From the NCBI GenBank assembly GCA_009379995.1, contig WHSR01000054.1, positions 1 through 39,025 of the forward strand: a DNA stretch of 39,025 bases, given 5' to 3'. The DNA comes from Streptosporangiales bacterium (lineage in GTDB: Bacteria; Actinomycetota; Actinomycetes; Streptosporangiales; WHSR01). Shown piece by piece: positions 26,284 through 39,025 of this stretch. Every line of letters begins with the position of its first letter. Position 1 is the stretch's first letter. The notes beneath the pieces were generated by a model. It searched no databases, was not told the DNA's origin, and worked only from the letters and a program-made list of their open reading frames with translations. The translations under genes were made by a program, and so were the position numbers.

Positions 26284-27954
26284 TTACTGCGGGGTCGGAG
26301 TACCGATGGGAAGGTGGAGCAGGTGGGGACGTCCTGACGCGAACGCCGCCCGCGCGGCGTCGCCGACGTCGCCGGCCTTGTCCACGTACGTGGCATCGAC
26401 GCCGAGGGAGCCGGCCAGCGCGCAGAAGTCAACGCGCGGCCGGTCGAGGTCCATTCCCACGAACCGCCCGGTGGCCGCGCTGTCCTTGCCGCGCTGCCGC
26501 AGCGCGTTCTTCAGGATGAGGTACTGGGCGTTGTCGACCACCGCCACGACGACCGGGAGCTGCTCGCGCGCCGCGGTCCACAGCGCCTGCGGCGTGTACA
26601 TGGCCGCCCCGTCGCCGACCACGCACAGCACGGGCCCTCCGCCCAGCCCCAGGGAGACCCCGACCGCGGCCGGCATCCCCCAGCCGAGTCCGCCGCCGCG
26701 GGAGAAGAAGTACTGGCCCGGCCCGGTGCTGCGGTGGAGCCGGCGTACGTGGGCGGCGGTGGTGACCGACTCGTCGACGACCGGGATGTCGTCGGGGAGA
26801 GCGCGCAGCAGGGCGTGCACGGCCGAACCGGGGTCCATGGGGGTCGCCGGGTAGTTGGCGAGGGCCTGGGCGTCGGCTTCGGCCATCTCGCCCGCGCGCC
26901 GCTCGCGTGCCGCGGCGAGCGCGTCTGCCGCCCTGTCGGCCCCGCCCGCCGGTGCCCGCTCCCGCAGCAGCGGCAGCAGCGCCTCCAGGCTGGCCCCGAT
27001 GTCGCCGACCAGTCCGAGATCCGTCGGCCAGGTGCGGCCGACCTGGGTCGGGTCGGACGAGAGGTGCAGCAGCTCGGCGTCCTCGGGCAAGGGGGACCCG
27101 GGCGTGTACGGAAAGGACATGAAGGCCTGGCCGCCGACCAGGAAGACCCGCTCGAATCCGGAGAGCGCCTTCCGTACCCCGGCCGCGGACCGGCCCAGCA
27201 TGCCCCGCCACAGCGGGTGCGCGGCCGGGAAGACGGTGGTCCCGTGGAACGGGGAGCCGAAGACCGGCGCTCCCAGCGCCTCCGCTACCGCTACCAGGGC
27301 GTCGACCGCGCACGAGCCCGCGACGTCGTCGCCGGCCACGATCGCCAGCCGGTCCGGCGCGGCGGCGGCGAGCAGGTCGGCCAGCTCGCCGAGCGAGCCC
27401 GCGACGGCTCTGCCGTCCCGCCGCGACGGCGGGGGAGCGGGCGGCGCCTCCTCGTCGAGGACGTCCATGGGTATGGAGCAGAAGACCGGGCCGGCCGGCG
27501 GCGTCTCGGCGTCCCGGAAGGCCCTCCGCAGGTACGTGCCCAGCTCGCCCGGCCCGCGGATCTCGTGGCCCCACTTGCTGACCGGTCGGGCGAGCCCGAC
27601 CAGGTCGCCGGCCAGCAGCGGGTCGGCGAAGAGATGCCGGCGGTCCTGCTGCCCGGCGGTGACGACGAGCGGGGCGCGGTTGGCCTGCGCGCAGGTGAGG
27701 TTGCCGATGGCGTTGCCGAGGCCGGCCGAGGTGTGCAGGTTGACGAACGCGGGACGGCCGGTGCTCTCGGCGTACCCGTCGGCCATGCCGACCACCGCCG
27801 CCTCCTGCAGGCCGAGTACGTAGCGGGGACCGTCGCGGCCGGCCAGCGCGTCCATCAGGGGCAGCTCGGTGGTACCGGGGTTGCCGAAGACGTGCCGTAC
27901 CCCCTCGCTCTCCAGCACCTCCACCAGCACGTCGCGTCCGGTGTGCTCGGCCAC
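26284..27954 (-). CDS. ThDP-dependent decarboxylase, benzoylformate decarboxylase-like
   Basis: A 556-residue three-domain ThDP enzyme. GNPGTTELPLMDAL and LQEAAVVGMADGYA (the catalytic Glu) mark the Pyr domain. NLHTSAGLGNAIGNL keeps the equivalent of BFDC His70. The central domain leads to FLVGGQAFMSFPYTPG, where the BFDC His281 position appears to be Phe. The PP domain has GGLGWGMPAAVGVSLG, GDGAAMYTPQALWTAA and VVDNAQYLILK. BFDC Ser26 corresponds to Thr here. Acetolactate synthase-like FAD features are absent. It could decarboxylate a 2-keto acid from the operon's pathway, or carboligate. The GTG at 27954 has GGAGGTGG upstream. Confidence 0.82.
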   Translation of the reverse strand: MAEHTGRDVLVEVLESEGVRHVFGNPGTTELPLMDALAGRDGPRYVLGLQEAAVVGMADGYAESTGRPAFVNLHTSAGLGNAIGNLTCAQANRAPLVVTAGQQDRRHLFADPLLAGDLVGLARPVSKWGHEIRGPGELGTYLRRAFRDAETPPAGPVFCSIPMDVLDEEAPPAPPPSRRDGRAVAGSLGELADLLAAAAPDRLAIVAGDDVAGSCAVDALVAVAEALGAPVFGSPFHGTTVFPAAHPLWRGMLGRSAAGVRKALSGFERVFLVGGQAFMSFPYTPGSPLPEDAELLHLSSDPTQVGRTWPTDLGLVGDIGASLEALLPLLRERAPAGGADRAADALAAARERRAGEMAEADAQALANYPATPMDPGSAVHALLRALPDDIPVVDESVTTAAHVRRLHRSTGPGQYFFSRGGGLGWGMPAAVGVSLGLGGGPVLCVVGDGAAMYTPQALWTAAREQLPVVVAVVDNAQYLILKNALRQRGKDSAATGRFVGMDLDRPRVDFCALAGSLGVDATYVDKAGDVGDAARAAFASGRPHLLHLPIGTPTPQ

Positions 27955-28038
27955 GCCACCACCTCCAACGATCGGGTTCGCCCGACCATCCTCGCCGGAG
28001 GTGGCGACGAGGGACCAGTCCGTAATCCGAACGCCGGC

Positions 28039-29601
28039 TCAGAACTGGACCAGCGCCTGACCGGTGGTGATCTCGGTGATGAAGTTGACGAAGAAAAATC
28101 CGAAGAATACGACGTTGGCGAGCATCAGCACGTTGTGGTACCAGGAGGGCCGCGCCGGGCGGGGCAGCTTGCTGTTGAGGTAGATGATGACGAACGGGAA
28201 GATCAGCGCCCCGAAGTTGGCGGTGTTCGCGGAGATCTCGATCAGCCTCGTCGGCACCGCCAGATGGATGAGGACGGCGACCACCGCGAGCACCAGGATC
28301 ATGAAGGGGTAGTAGAACCTGCGGGGGTCACCCGCGATGAGCCGGTGGAAGCGAGGGCTGAGGTTCACAGTGTCGGTGAAGGTACGGATCAGCGCCTCGA
28401 ACACCACGAGCTGGGTAGTGAACAGGATCAGGGTGCCTATGAGCAGGGCGACGTAGAACAGGAAGTCGCCGTACTGGCTCTGCATCACCCCGGCCACGAA
28501 CGTGGGTACGTTCTCCGTGGTGGGTGTCTCACCGGAAAGCTGGACCATGCGGCGCATCAGGATGCCTGGCAGCAGCATGCCGAGCATGGCGCCGAGGAAG
28601 AAGATCCCCCACATGTCCAGCAGGAGCAGCCGGTACCACCGTCGCCAGGTGCCCTGGTTCTTCGCGTCGTCGGGGAAGGTGACCCCGACGTTCAGCAGCT
28701 CCCGCTGCTTGCCACGCAGCCCGGCGATGTAGCCGACCCGCGATCCCATCCCGTAGCCCTTGTCGCGGTAGTGGCTCATCAGCCACCAGTTGAGCCCGGA
28801 GGCCATCGCCGTGTACCCGGCCAGGGCGCCGAGCTGGGTCGCCGAGATCCCCTCGGGTGGTCGGGTGAAGACGAAGAAACCGGCTATGCCGTCGAGCCAG
28901 ATCGACGGGGGCACCAGGATGATGTCCAGCACCAGAAGAATGACCAGGATGCTGACCACCATGACCCAGTTGAAGAGCTCGAGCCCTCGGGTGACCACCC
29001 GCGACAGCAGCGTGATCAGGAAGACCACGATCAGCAGGCCGACCGCCAGCAGCCGTGCCGTGGGCAGATCGGCGTCGCCCGGAACCCGCCCGGCTATGAG
29101 GGCGAACAGGCTCTGGCCCGCGGTGGCCGCCCAGCCTCCCCAGATATGGGCGAAGTAGACGACGATCAAGGAGAACGGCAGCCAGAACACCGCACCGGGC
29201 GGCACGCGCCCGAAGCCGACGATGGGCACCTCGCCGGTGGCCAGTATGTACCGGGAGCTCTCCACGTTGTAGAAGGTCTGCAGCAGCGCGGAGACGAGGA
29301 TGACCCAGCCGACCCCGATGAAGCCGTACTGACCGATGTTCAGCGGACCGAGGAGCCACTCGCCGCTGCCTATCGAGGCGCCCAACGCGATGAAGCTGGG
29401 ACCGATCGCGTACTTGACGATCTGCTTCGCCCGGAGGGTCGGTACCCGGAAGACCTCCTCCGGCTGCGGAAGGTCAAGGACCTCCAGGTCGGGCCGGCTG
29501 ACCCCTAACTCGTAGGTGGCCGTGGCCGTACCCGCTCCGCCAGCCGGATTCCCCGCAGTCCCATTCGATCCGCCGTTGCCGTGTGAGCCATTGTCAGCCA
29601 T
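28039..29601 (-). CDS. Nramp-fold permease lacking the canonical metal motif (second copy, YcsG-like context)
   Basis: A 520-residue protein with a Gly/Asn/Ala-rich cytoplasmic N-terminus (about 35 residues) and about 11-12 membrane spans. Helix 1 reads ALGASIGSGEWLLGP, again GSGE in place of the Nramp DPGN. The helix 6 region is YTAMASGLNWWLMSHYRDKG, then YGMG, lacking MPH. The RDKG-x-MG block is shared with the first copy at 16216-17658, so the two are paralogues of one subfamily. It lies between a DUF1445 gene and a ThDP enzyme, downstream of an oxoprolinase. In B. subtilis the Nramp-like ycsG has DUF1445 (ycsI) and oxoprolinase neighbours. An organic acid such as 5-oxoproline is the better substrate guess. 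Start ATG 29601; Shine-Dalgarno weak. Confidence 0.8.
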   Translation of the reverse strand: MADNGSHGNGGSNGTAGNPAGGAGTATATYELGVSRPDLEVLDLPQPEEVFRVPTLRAKQIVKYAIGPSFIALGASIGSGEWLLGPLNIGQYGFIGVGWVILVSALLQTFYNVESSRYILATGEVPIVGFGRVPPGAVFWLPFSLIVVYFAHIWGGWAATAGQSLFALIAGRVPGDADLPTARLLAVGLLIVVFLITLLSRVVTRGLELFNWVMVVSILVILLVLDIILVPPSIWLDGIAGFFVFTRPPEGISATQLGALAGYTAMASGLNWWLMSHYRDKGYGMGSRVGYIAGLRGKQRELLNVGVTFPDDAKNQGTWRRWYRLLLLDMWGIFFLGAMLGMLLPGILMRRMVQLSGETPTTENVPTFVAGVMQSQYGDFLFYVALLIGTLILFTTQLVVFEALIRTFTDTVNLSPRFHRLIAGDPRRFYYPFMILVLAVVAVLIHLAVPTRLIEISANTANFGALIFPFVIIYLNSKLPRPARPSWYHNVLMLANVVFFGFFFVNFITEITTGQALVQF

Positions 29602-29688
29602 GGCATCCGCCCGATCCTGTGACCCCCGGACCGCCAGATGAGCAAACGTTAGCACCCACACGGCCGCCGTCAACCGTGCGGCAGGAGG

Positions 29689-30480
29689 CTAGAGGGCGCT
29701 GCGGCCCTTGGTGTCGTCGTCCGGTATGTCGGTGATGAACATGTGCCCCGGAGAGTGGGTGATCGCGAACTCCGGCCGGGCCGCCATGATCGCGGCCTGT
29801 GGGGTGACGCCGCAGGCCCAGAAGACGGGCACCTCGTCCTCGCGGACCTCGATGGGGTCGCCCCAGTCGGGTCGGTCGAGGTCGGTGATGCCGATCGCGG
29901 CCGGATCCCCGGAGTGCAGCGGAGCGCCGTGCGCGAGCGGGTAGTCGGCAGTCACCCTGGTGGCGAGGTCCACCTGGTCCTTGCGGATCGACCGCATGGA
30001 CACGACCGTCGGCCCGTGGAAGCGGCCCGCGGGTGTGCAGGGGATCGACGTGGCCCACATGCCCACGCCCTGGCCCAGCTCCATGTGCCGCAGCACCACG
30101 CCGGCGTCCAGCAGCTTGGCCTCGGCGGTGAAGCTGCAGCCCAACAGGAAGGCGACGAGGTCGTCCCGCCACAGCTCGGTCACGTCGGTGACCTCGTCGT
30201 CGAGCCGGCCGTACCGGTACACCCGGTAGCGGGGCGCGTCGGTGCGCAGGTCTGCACCCGGCGCCGTCCGCAGCCCGTCCGGGACACCGGGCTCGGTCAT
30301 CTCCACCAGCGGCATCGGGCGCGGGTTGGCCGAGCAGAAGTCCCGGAACTCCTTGGCGTACGCCTCCGGCAGGATGGCCAGGTTGGTCTGCAGGTAGCCC
30401 AGGCACGTCCCGGTCGTGCACTCGGTCCACTCGCCGGTGCGGGCGCGCCCCCGTAGGTCCGCGGGCGTCTGGGTTGTCAT
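29689..30480 (-). CDS. DUF1445 putative hydro-lyase / D-glutamate cyclase-like (YcsI family)
   Basis: A 263-residue protein of the YcsI/DUF1445 family. Family landmarks are the N-terminal GYLQTNLAILPEAYAKEF and DFCSANPRPMPLVEMTEPG. YRVYRYGRLDDEVTDV, then LVAFLLGCSFTAEA follow in the centre. The C-terminal VFWACGVTPQAAIMAARPEF, and SPGHMFITDIP complete the pattern. The mammalian protein DGLUCY, which carries this domain, cyclises D-glutamate to 5-oxo-D-proline. With an oxoprolinase in the same operon, a 5-oxoproline/D-glutamate interconversion is a reasonable proposal, though unproven for this branch. The ATG overlaps the upstream regulator's stop by 4 nt. Confidence 0.85.
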   Translation of the reverse strand: MTTQTPADLRGRARTGEWTECTTGTCLGYLQTNLAILPEAYAKEFRDFCSANPRPMPLVEMTEPGVPDGLRTAPGADLRTDAPRYRVYRYGRLDDEVTDVTELWRDDLVAFLLGCSFTAEAKLLDAGVVLRHMELGQGVGMWATSIPCTPAGRFHGPTVVSMRSIRKDQVDLATRVTADYPLAHGAPLHSGDPAAIGITDLDRPDWGDPIEVREDEVPVFWACGVTPQAAIMAARPEFAITHSPGHMFITDIPDDDTKGRSAL

Positions 30481-31156
30481 CGTCGTCCTCCCGGTCTTAA
30501 TACCTCGAGGGGATCCTCCTCGCGCGTTCCTTCCGCCAGGCTCGCCACCAGCCCTCGCTGCGCACCCCGAAGGTGCTCCTCGATGAGCTTGGCCAGCACG
30601 GCGCCTTCCCCCGAGCGCAGCGCGTCCACCATCTGGTGATGTTCGTCCTGCACCCGCCGGTAGGCGTTCATGCCGTGTACGTAGGCCCGGGAGTACGGCT
30701 CGACGAGGCTGAGCAGCTGGGTGACGATGCGCAGCGCGTGCGGCCCCTCGGCGATCTCGTACATCCTCCGGTGGAACCGGAAGTTCAGCTCGGACCAGGT
30801 TTCCTGGTCGCCGACGGCTCCGTCCATCGCCCGGGCGAGGTCGGCGAACTCGGCGACGTCGTGCGGGCGGATCCGGGCCACTATCTCGTCCGCGAGCATG
30901 GTCTCCAGCCGCACCCGGATCTCGTACAGCTCGGTGATCTCGTCGGGGTCGAGCGAGGTGACCACGGCGCCGTATCCCGGCATGATCGTGACCAGCCCCT
31001 CGCCGGCGAGCACCCGCAGCGCCTCCCGCAGCGGCGCACGGCTGACCCCGAAACGGGCGGCGAGATCCTCCTGCACGAGGGGCTGTCCGGGCTCCAGCAC
31101 ACCTGCCCTGATCGCCCGGCGCACCGCCTCGGCGATCTGCTCCGGCCCCCGCTGCC

Positions 31157-31160
<4 letters not shown>
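30477..31160 (-). CDS. GntR-family regulator, FCD (FadR-like) type
   Basis: A 227-residue regulator. The winged helix covers about residues 5-70 ([19 protein letters not shown], then [19 protein letters not shown]). The FCD domain follows ([58 protein letters not shown]), with the Asp/His metal ligands visible in LNFRFHRRM and DEHHQM. The GTG at 31160 overlaps the oxoprolinase stop (GTGA), and its own stop overlaps the DUF1445 start (ATGA). It is thus embedded in the operon it probably represses. The 21-bp palindrome before the oxoprolinase is the likely operator. Confidence 0.86.
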
Positions 31161-34795
<3,635 letters not shown>

Positions 34796-34816
34796 CCGTC
34801 CCCTCGGGCTGTCGGC

Positions 34817-34837
34817 AGTGTCGACAATGTCGACACT
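34817..34837. promoter_or_regulatory. Perfect 21-bp palindrome, likely FCD-GntR operator
   Basis: Arms AGTGTCGACA and TGTCGACACT are exact reverse complements around a single central A. It also holds TGTCGACA twice, 9 nt apart. It lies 22 nt upstream of the oxoprolinase start, within a 45-nt gap, so a bound regulator would sit on the promoter or block translation start-proximal transcription. The operon's own FCD-GntR protein is the obvious candidate to bind it. Confidence 0.7.
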
Positions 34838-34838
34838 A

Positions 34839-34863
34839 ACTCAGCATCGCTGACTCAGCATCG
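34839..34863. repeat. 11-bp direct repeat next to the palindrome
   Basis: ACTCAGCATCG occurs at 34839-34849 and again at 34853-34863, a 14-nt period. The second copy lies inside the last codons of the upstream LLM gene, and the first spans its stop codon (34841-34843). A short tandem duplication there may have set the present C-terminus (MLSQRC). Confidence 0.5.
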
Positions 34864-35845
34864 GGCCGATGGTGCGGGCGAAGGCCTCGATCTCGCGTTC
34901 CGGCATGTCATAGCCGGTCTCGGCGGTGTGCACCGGGAAGAGAAACACGTGCTCGACGCCGGCCTCCTCGCGGGCGCGGAGCAGCCGTTCCGCGCAGTGC
35001 TCCGCCGGCCCGAAGAGCCCGAACGCGTCGCAGACGCGGTCGGCCAGCGCGTCGGAGACCTCGTCCGGCGCGAGGTCGTCGGCCAGCTCGATGCCGGCCG
35101 CGCGCAGCCACCGCAGGTTCGACCGGCTCGGGTAGGCGAGCCACGGCACGCCGGGGCGGAACCAGCTCCTCGGCCACGCGCGGACCTCGGCCTGATCGCC
35201 CACGCCGATGGGCACGATGAAGATCTCCTTCAGCCCGGCCGGGTCACGCCCGGCCCGTTCCGCGCCCGTCCGCAGGTGTCGGCGCGCCGCGGCGATCGCG
35301 GCGGGATCAAGGCCCACGAGCATGAGCACCCCGTCGGCGATCTCGCCGGCCAGCTCGAGCAGGCGGGGACCGGAGGCGAGCAGCAGCGCCGGGGGGACGG
35401 GCGAGGCCACCTGACGCAGCCTGGTAGCGGTGTCACCAAGGGGCACCGTCGCTCCGGCCAGCAGGTCGCGCATGCTGGTGAACGCCGACCTCAGCTGATC
35501 GACGCTCGCCCTCGGCCGGCCGGCGCGCTCGACGGAGAGGAACCCCGGCGCCAGGCTCACCATGGTGCGCCCGGGTGCGAGCTCGGCGACCGAGTTGGCC
35601 AACGCGGCGAGGACCAGCGGATCGCGGGTCACGCTGTTGGACACGGCCGGGTAGAGGGTGAGGGACGACGTCCGCGTAGCCCCCACCGCCAGCGTCAGGT
35701 AGGCGTCCCGGCCGGCGTGATGGTGATCGTGCACACCCACACCGTGAAATCCCGCATCCTCGCAGCGGGCCAGCCAGTCCGCGAGCTCCGGGATCGGCCG
35801 GCCAACCGGGATCCGTATGTCGACCTTGACCTGCTTGACGTGCAC
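34841..35845 (-). CDS. LLM-class flavin-dependent oxidoreductase (first)
   Basis: A 334-residue luciferase-like monooxygenase-fold protein, probably F420- or FMN-dependent. Conserved segments are IPELADWLARCEDAGFHGVGVHDHHH, TSSLTLYPAVSNSVTRDPLVLAALANSVAEL, RTMVSLAPGFLSVE (substrate/flavin loop) and ALLLASGPRLLELAGEIADGVLM. The C-terminal helix pair includes HCAERLLRAREEAGVEHVFLFP. The GTG at 35845 has GGGAGG 5 nt upstream. It lies upstream of the oxoprolinase on the same strand with a 45-nt gap, so it may be the first operon gene or a separate unit ending at the palindrome. Its start is divergent from the second LLM gene, which shares its fold. Confidence 0.82.
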   Translation of the reverse strand: MHVKQVKVDIRIPVGRPIPELADWLARCEDAGFHGVGVHDHHHAGRDAYLTLAVGATRTSSLTLYPAVSNSVTRDPLVLAALANSVAELAPGRTMVSLAPGFLSVERAGRPRASVDQLRSAFTSMRDLLAGATVPLGDTATRLRQVASPVPPALLLASGPRLLELAGEIADGVLMLVGLDPAAIAAARRHLRTGAERAGRDPAGLKEIFIVPIGVGDQAEVRAWPRSWFRPGVPWLAYPSRSNLRWLRAAGIELADDLAPDEVSDALADRVCDAFGLFGPAEHCAERLLRAREEAGVEHVFLFPVHTAETGYDMPEREIEAFARTIGPMLSQRC

Positions 35846-35924
35846 AGTTCCTCCCGAGGCCGCCACGTACGCTAACAATGGTCCATGATCGGGAGTGAGG
35901 CCGGCCCGACGTCCGGAGGGTGAC

Positions 35925-36926
35925 ATGAGCGTCAAGATCGGTATCTGGCTTCCGTCGTACGCCTGGGAGACCCCGGATCCGGCCTCCCGAGAGGAGAGGA
36001 TGCGGACCCTCCGCGCCTACATCCGCCGCTGCGAGGAGCTCGACTTCGACGTCTGGGTCATCGACCACGTGCTCACCGCTCCGGGGCTGTACGGCAGCTC
36101 GTGGCTTGAGCCCATGTCGATGCTGTCGTACGCGGCGGCGCTGACCGACCGGGTGAACGTCGCCACCGGCATCCTCGTCCTGCCGCTGCGCAACCCGGTG
36201 CTGCTCGCCAAGGAGATCGCCACCCTCATCCAGCTCGCGAACGGGCGCTTCATCCTGGGCGCCGGACCGGGCTGGGATCCGCGGGAGTTCGAGGTCACCG
36301 GCACGCACATCTCCGAGCGCGGCAGGCGCACCGACGAGATCCTCGAGGCCGTACGGCTGCTGCTCACCCGGGAGAACGCCACCTTCCACGGGAAGTTCTA
36401 CGAGTTCGAGGACGTGACCATCGAACCCCGCCCACTGCGGCCCCCGGAGGTATGGGTGTCCGGCGGCAGCCGCGTCCCGGACCCGAACTTCCACGACCGC
36501 GACTACATGCCGGCGTCCGTGCTCAACCGGATCGCGAACGCCGACGCCTGGCTGGCGCGCTGCTCGGGCACCCAGGACCGGCTGCTGGCCGACTGGGAGA
36601 CGGTGAAACAGCACCTCGAGTCCGTCGGCAGGCCGGTGGAGTCGCTGCGCTTCGCGCACTGCAACTTCATCCAGATGAGCCCCGGCAAGACCAGAGCGCA
36701 GGCACTCGACGAGCAGCATGAGCACGCCGTCCGGGCGTTCGGCGCCCACCGTTCCTACGAACACCTGCAGGAGTGCTACCTGCTCGGCGAGGTCGACCAC
36801 CAGGTGGCACGGCTCCGGGAACTCGCCGGGCACGGGATGGACTACGTAGTGCTGGGGCCGCTCAACGACGACCTCGCGCAGCTCGACCACATCAAGGAAC
36901 ACATCGAAGGCCCGCTCAACCGATAA
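35925..36926 (+). CDS. LLM-class flavin-dependent oxidoreductase (second)
   Basis: A 333-residue luciferase-like oxidoreductase. VKIGIWLPSYAWETPDP opens the barrel, ELDFDVWVIDHVL and RVNVATGILVLPLRNPVLLAKE follow, with the family's FILGAGPGWDPREFEVTG and RGRRTDEILEAVRLLLT. The substrate-domain phrase PEVWVSGGSRVPDP is typical of F420/FMN-dependent members. The C-terminal LGEVDHQVARLRELAGHGMDYVVLGP completes it. The ATG at 35925 has GGAGGG at a 6-nt spacing. Together with the first LLM gene it forms a divergent pair separated by about 80 nt. The cofactor and substrate cannot be assigned from sequence alone. Confidence 0.85.
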   Translation: MSVKIGIWLPSYAWETPDPASREERMRTLRAYIRRCEELDFDVWVIDHVLTAPGLYGSSWLEPMSMLSYAAALTDRVNVATGILVLPLRNPVLLAKEIATLIQLANGRFILGAGPGWDPREFEVTGTHISERGRRTDEILEAVRLLLTRENATFHGKFYEFEDVTIEPRPLRPPEVWVSGGSRVPDPNFHDRDYMPASVLNRIANADAWLARCSGTQDRLLADWETVKQHLESVGRPVESLRFAHCNFIQMSPGKTRAQALDEQHEHAVRAFGAHRSYEHLQECYLLGEVDHQVARLRELAGHGMDYVVLGPLNDDLAQLDHIKEHIEGPLNR

Positions 36927-36958
36927 GGGCGCCGGTACGAGAGGTCGTGGCCGATCCG

Positions 36959-36982
36959 GCGGCGATGAATTCCGGTCGCCGC
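36959..36982 (+). terminator. Hairpin after the second LLM gene
   Basis: Perfect 7-bp arms GCGGCGA (36959-36965) and TCGCCGC (36976-36982) enclose a 10-nt loop, 33 nt downstream of the LLM stop and 60 nt before the hydrolase start. It may end the LLM transcript. There is no U-tract. Confidence 0.4.
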
Positions 36983-37042
36983 GAGAGTCTCTACATCTGA
37001 AGGTCTCGAGATTGCTCTCCACGACACTCGAGGAGTAGTCAC

Positions 37043-37840
37043 ATGGACCGTGTGACGTCGAAGGATGGCACGTCGATCGCCTACGAGCGGCAGGGAGGTG
37101 GGCCGGCCGTCGTCCTGGTGGGCGGAGGTCTCGACGACGGCGCGGAGAACGCGCCGCTCGCTGCCGAGCTGGCGGCGCACTTCACCGTGTACAACTACGC
37201 CCGCCGCGGCCGGGGCGACAGCGGCGACACCCCGCCGTACGCCGTGGAACGCGAGATCGAGGACATCGAGGCGCTCATCGACGAGGCCGGCGGATCGGCG
37301 CACCTGTACGGCGTCTCCACGGGTGGCGCGCTCGTGCTGGAGGCCGCGGCGGCGGGGATCGCGATCGACAGGCTCGCGGTCTACGAGGTGCCGTACAGCA
37401 TGGCCGACGATTGGCCGCAGCGGTGGCGGGAGTACGTCGAGGAACTCGGTGCGGTGCTCGCCGAGGGCCGCCGCGGTGACGCGCTCGAACTGTTCATGCG
37501 GCTGGCCGACTCCTCCGAGGAGGACATCGCGGGGGCCAGAAACTCGCCGTATTGGCCGGGTCTGGAGGCCATTGCGCATACCCTCGCCTACGACGCGGCC
37601 TGCCTGGGAGACGGCCAGCCACCCGCCGCCCGCCTGGCAAGGATCACCCAGCCGACCTTGGTGGCCACGGGCGGCCCGTACCCACCTGGAGCCGCGAGCT
37701 GGGTCCTGGCCCTCGATCAGGCCGCGGAGGCGATCGCCGCGGGCATCCCACACGCGGAGCGTCGGACCCTCGAAGGCCAGGGACACGTGGCCGACCCGAA
37801 GGTGGTCGTCTCGGTGCTCGAACGGTTCTTCACACAATGA
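37043..37840 (+). CDS. Alpha/beta hydrolase
   Basis: A 265-residue alpha/beta-fold hydrolase. The oxyanion region is VVLVGGGLDDG, the core repeats include VYNYARRGRGDSGD, and the nucleophile elbow is YGVSTGG with Ser92. The late His is in EGQGHVADP (about residue 248), and QPTLVATGGPYPP precedes it with the acidic-residue strand. There is no signal peptide. The ATG at 37043 follows GAGGAG at about 8 nt. It is a small esterase or lactonase-like enzyme of unknown substrate. It could work with the LLM oxidoreductase upstream, which it follows by 116 nt. Confidence 0.85.
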   Translation: MDRVTSKDGTSIAYERQGGGPAVVLVGGGLDDGAENAPLAAELAAHFTVYNYARRGRGDSGDTPPYAVEREIEDIEALIDEAGGSAHLYGVSTGGALVLEAAAAGIAIDRLAVYEVPYSMADDWPQRWREYVEELGAVLAEGRRGDALELFMRLADSSEEDIAGARNSPYWPGLEAIAHTLAYDAACLGDGQPPAARLARITQPTLVATGGPYPPGAASWVLALDQAAEAIAAGIPHAERRTLEGQGHVADPKVVVSVLERFFTQ

Positions 37841-38025
37841 CGTCGCCGCGGTCCACCTGATCCATGGGCGATGCTCAACCGTCGCTTCGTCCCCCTATTT
37901 CTTATTTAATCTAAGAAGTTATTTTGTGCTCGTCCGTTAGAAGGGTCTGGCGGGCGGTTGCCCAATCCTCTCGCGGCCCTGAACTGGGAATTCGAGCAAA
38001 GCCTGAGAAAGCTTGGATCGAGCTC

Positions 38026-39025
<1,000 letters not shown>

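Noticed and set aside
26734..29508. A 924-codon plus-strand open frame
   Set aside because: It is antisense to the ThDP enzyme and the Nramp-like permease, both with clear family motifs; its content is low-complexity Gln/Asp/Arg/Gly.

Overview
This is a high-GC actinomycete chromosome segment. GTG and TTG starts, purine-rich Shine-Dalgarno sites, GTGA/ATGA stop-start overlaps, TTGACA/TAGxxT-type promoters and several PGAP-style actinobacterial families (DUF6247, Cgl0159-type aldolase, cupin DUF985, family 2B encapsulin) point to a filamentous actinomycete. Micromonosporaceae or a relative is my guess from gene style, not a demonstrated assignment. No rRNA, tRNA, CRISPR array or insertion sequence was recognised.

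Left part (1-4151): a decayed AHSA1/SRPBCC gene, a DrrAB-type ABC exporter on the minus strand, a ROK sugar kinase, and a GntR/UTRA regulator. Centre-left (4230-16121): a complete myo-inositol catabolic block. It runs iolC, a Cgl0159-type aldolase, iolB, iolD, iolE, iolG and two further Gfo/Idh/MocA dehydrogenases, followed by a ribose-type ABC importer (lipoprotein, permease, single-domain ATPase). Two promoters inside the block, before iolC and before iolE, are near copies: a 23-nt element with 20 identities, then an identical TTGACA-17-TAGAAA core. The iolC copy contains a 10-mer that fits the Corynebacterium IolR motif as I remember it. A bidirectional-looking terminator closes the block.

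Middle (16123-26274): an atypical Nramp-fold permease followed by a 30-residue single-span membrane ORF; a cupin_5 protein whose start lies in a large inverted repeat; two GT4 glycosyltransferases with an SGNH hydrolase; a DUF6247 plus RelE-like toxin-antitoxin pair in which the toxin is frameshifted; an SDR; an RraA-like protein; a ClpP-fold pseudoprotease translationally coupled to a KDPG aldolase; and a frameshifted LtrA-family membrane protein.

Right part (26284-35845, minus strand): a likely operon of LLM oxidoreductase, ATP-dependent 5-oxoprolinase/hydantoinase (A+B fusion), FCD-type GntR regulator, DUF1445 hydro-lyase/D-glutamate-cyclase-like protein, a second atypical Nramp-fold permease, a benzoylformate-decarboxylase-like ThDP enzyme, then the broken LtrA gene. 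A perfect 21-bp palindrome lies directly before the oxoprolinase. The grouping of Nramp-like permease, DUF1445 and oxoprolinase recalls Bacillus subtilis ycsG-ycsI-kipIAR, and suggests these GSGE-type 'Nramps' carry an organic substrate such as 5-oxoproline rather than metal.

Right edge (35925-39025): a second LLM oxidoreductase, an alpha/beta hydrolase, a 350-nt AT-richer regulatory gap, and the first 278 codons of a family 2B encapsulin shell protein with an inserted cyclic-nucleotide-binding domain. This family usually sits next to 2-methylisoborneol-type terpene cyclase genes, which would lie just outside the window.
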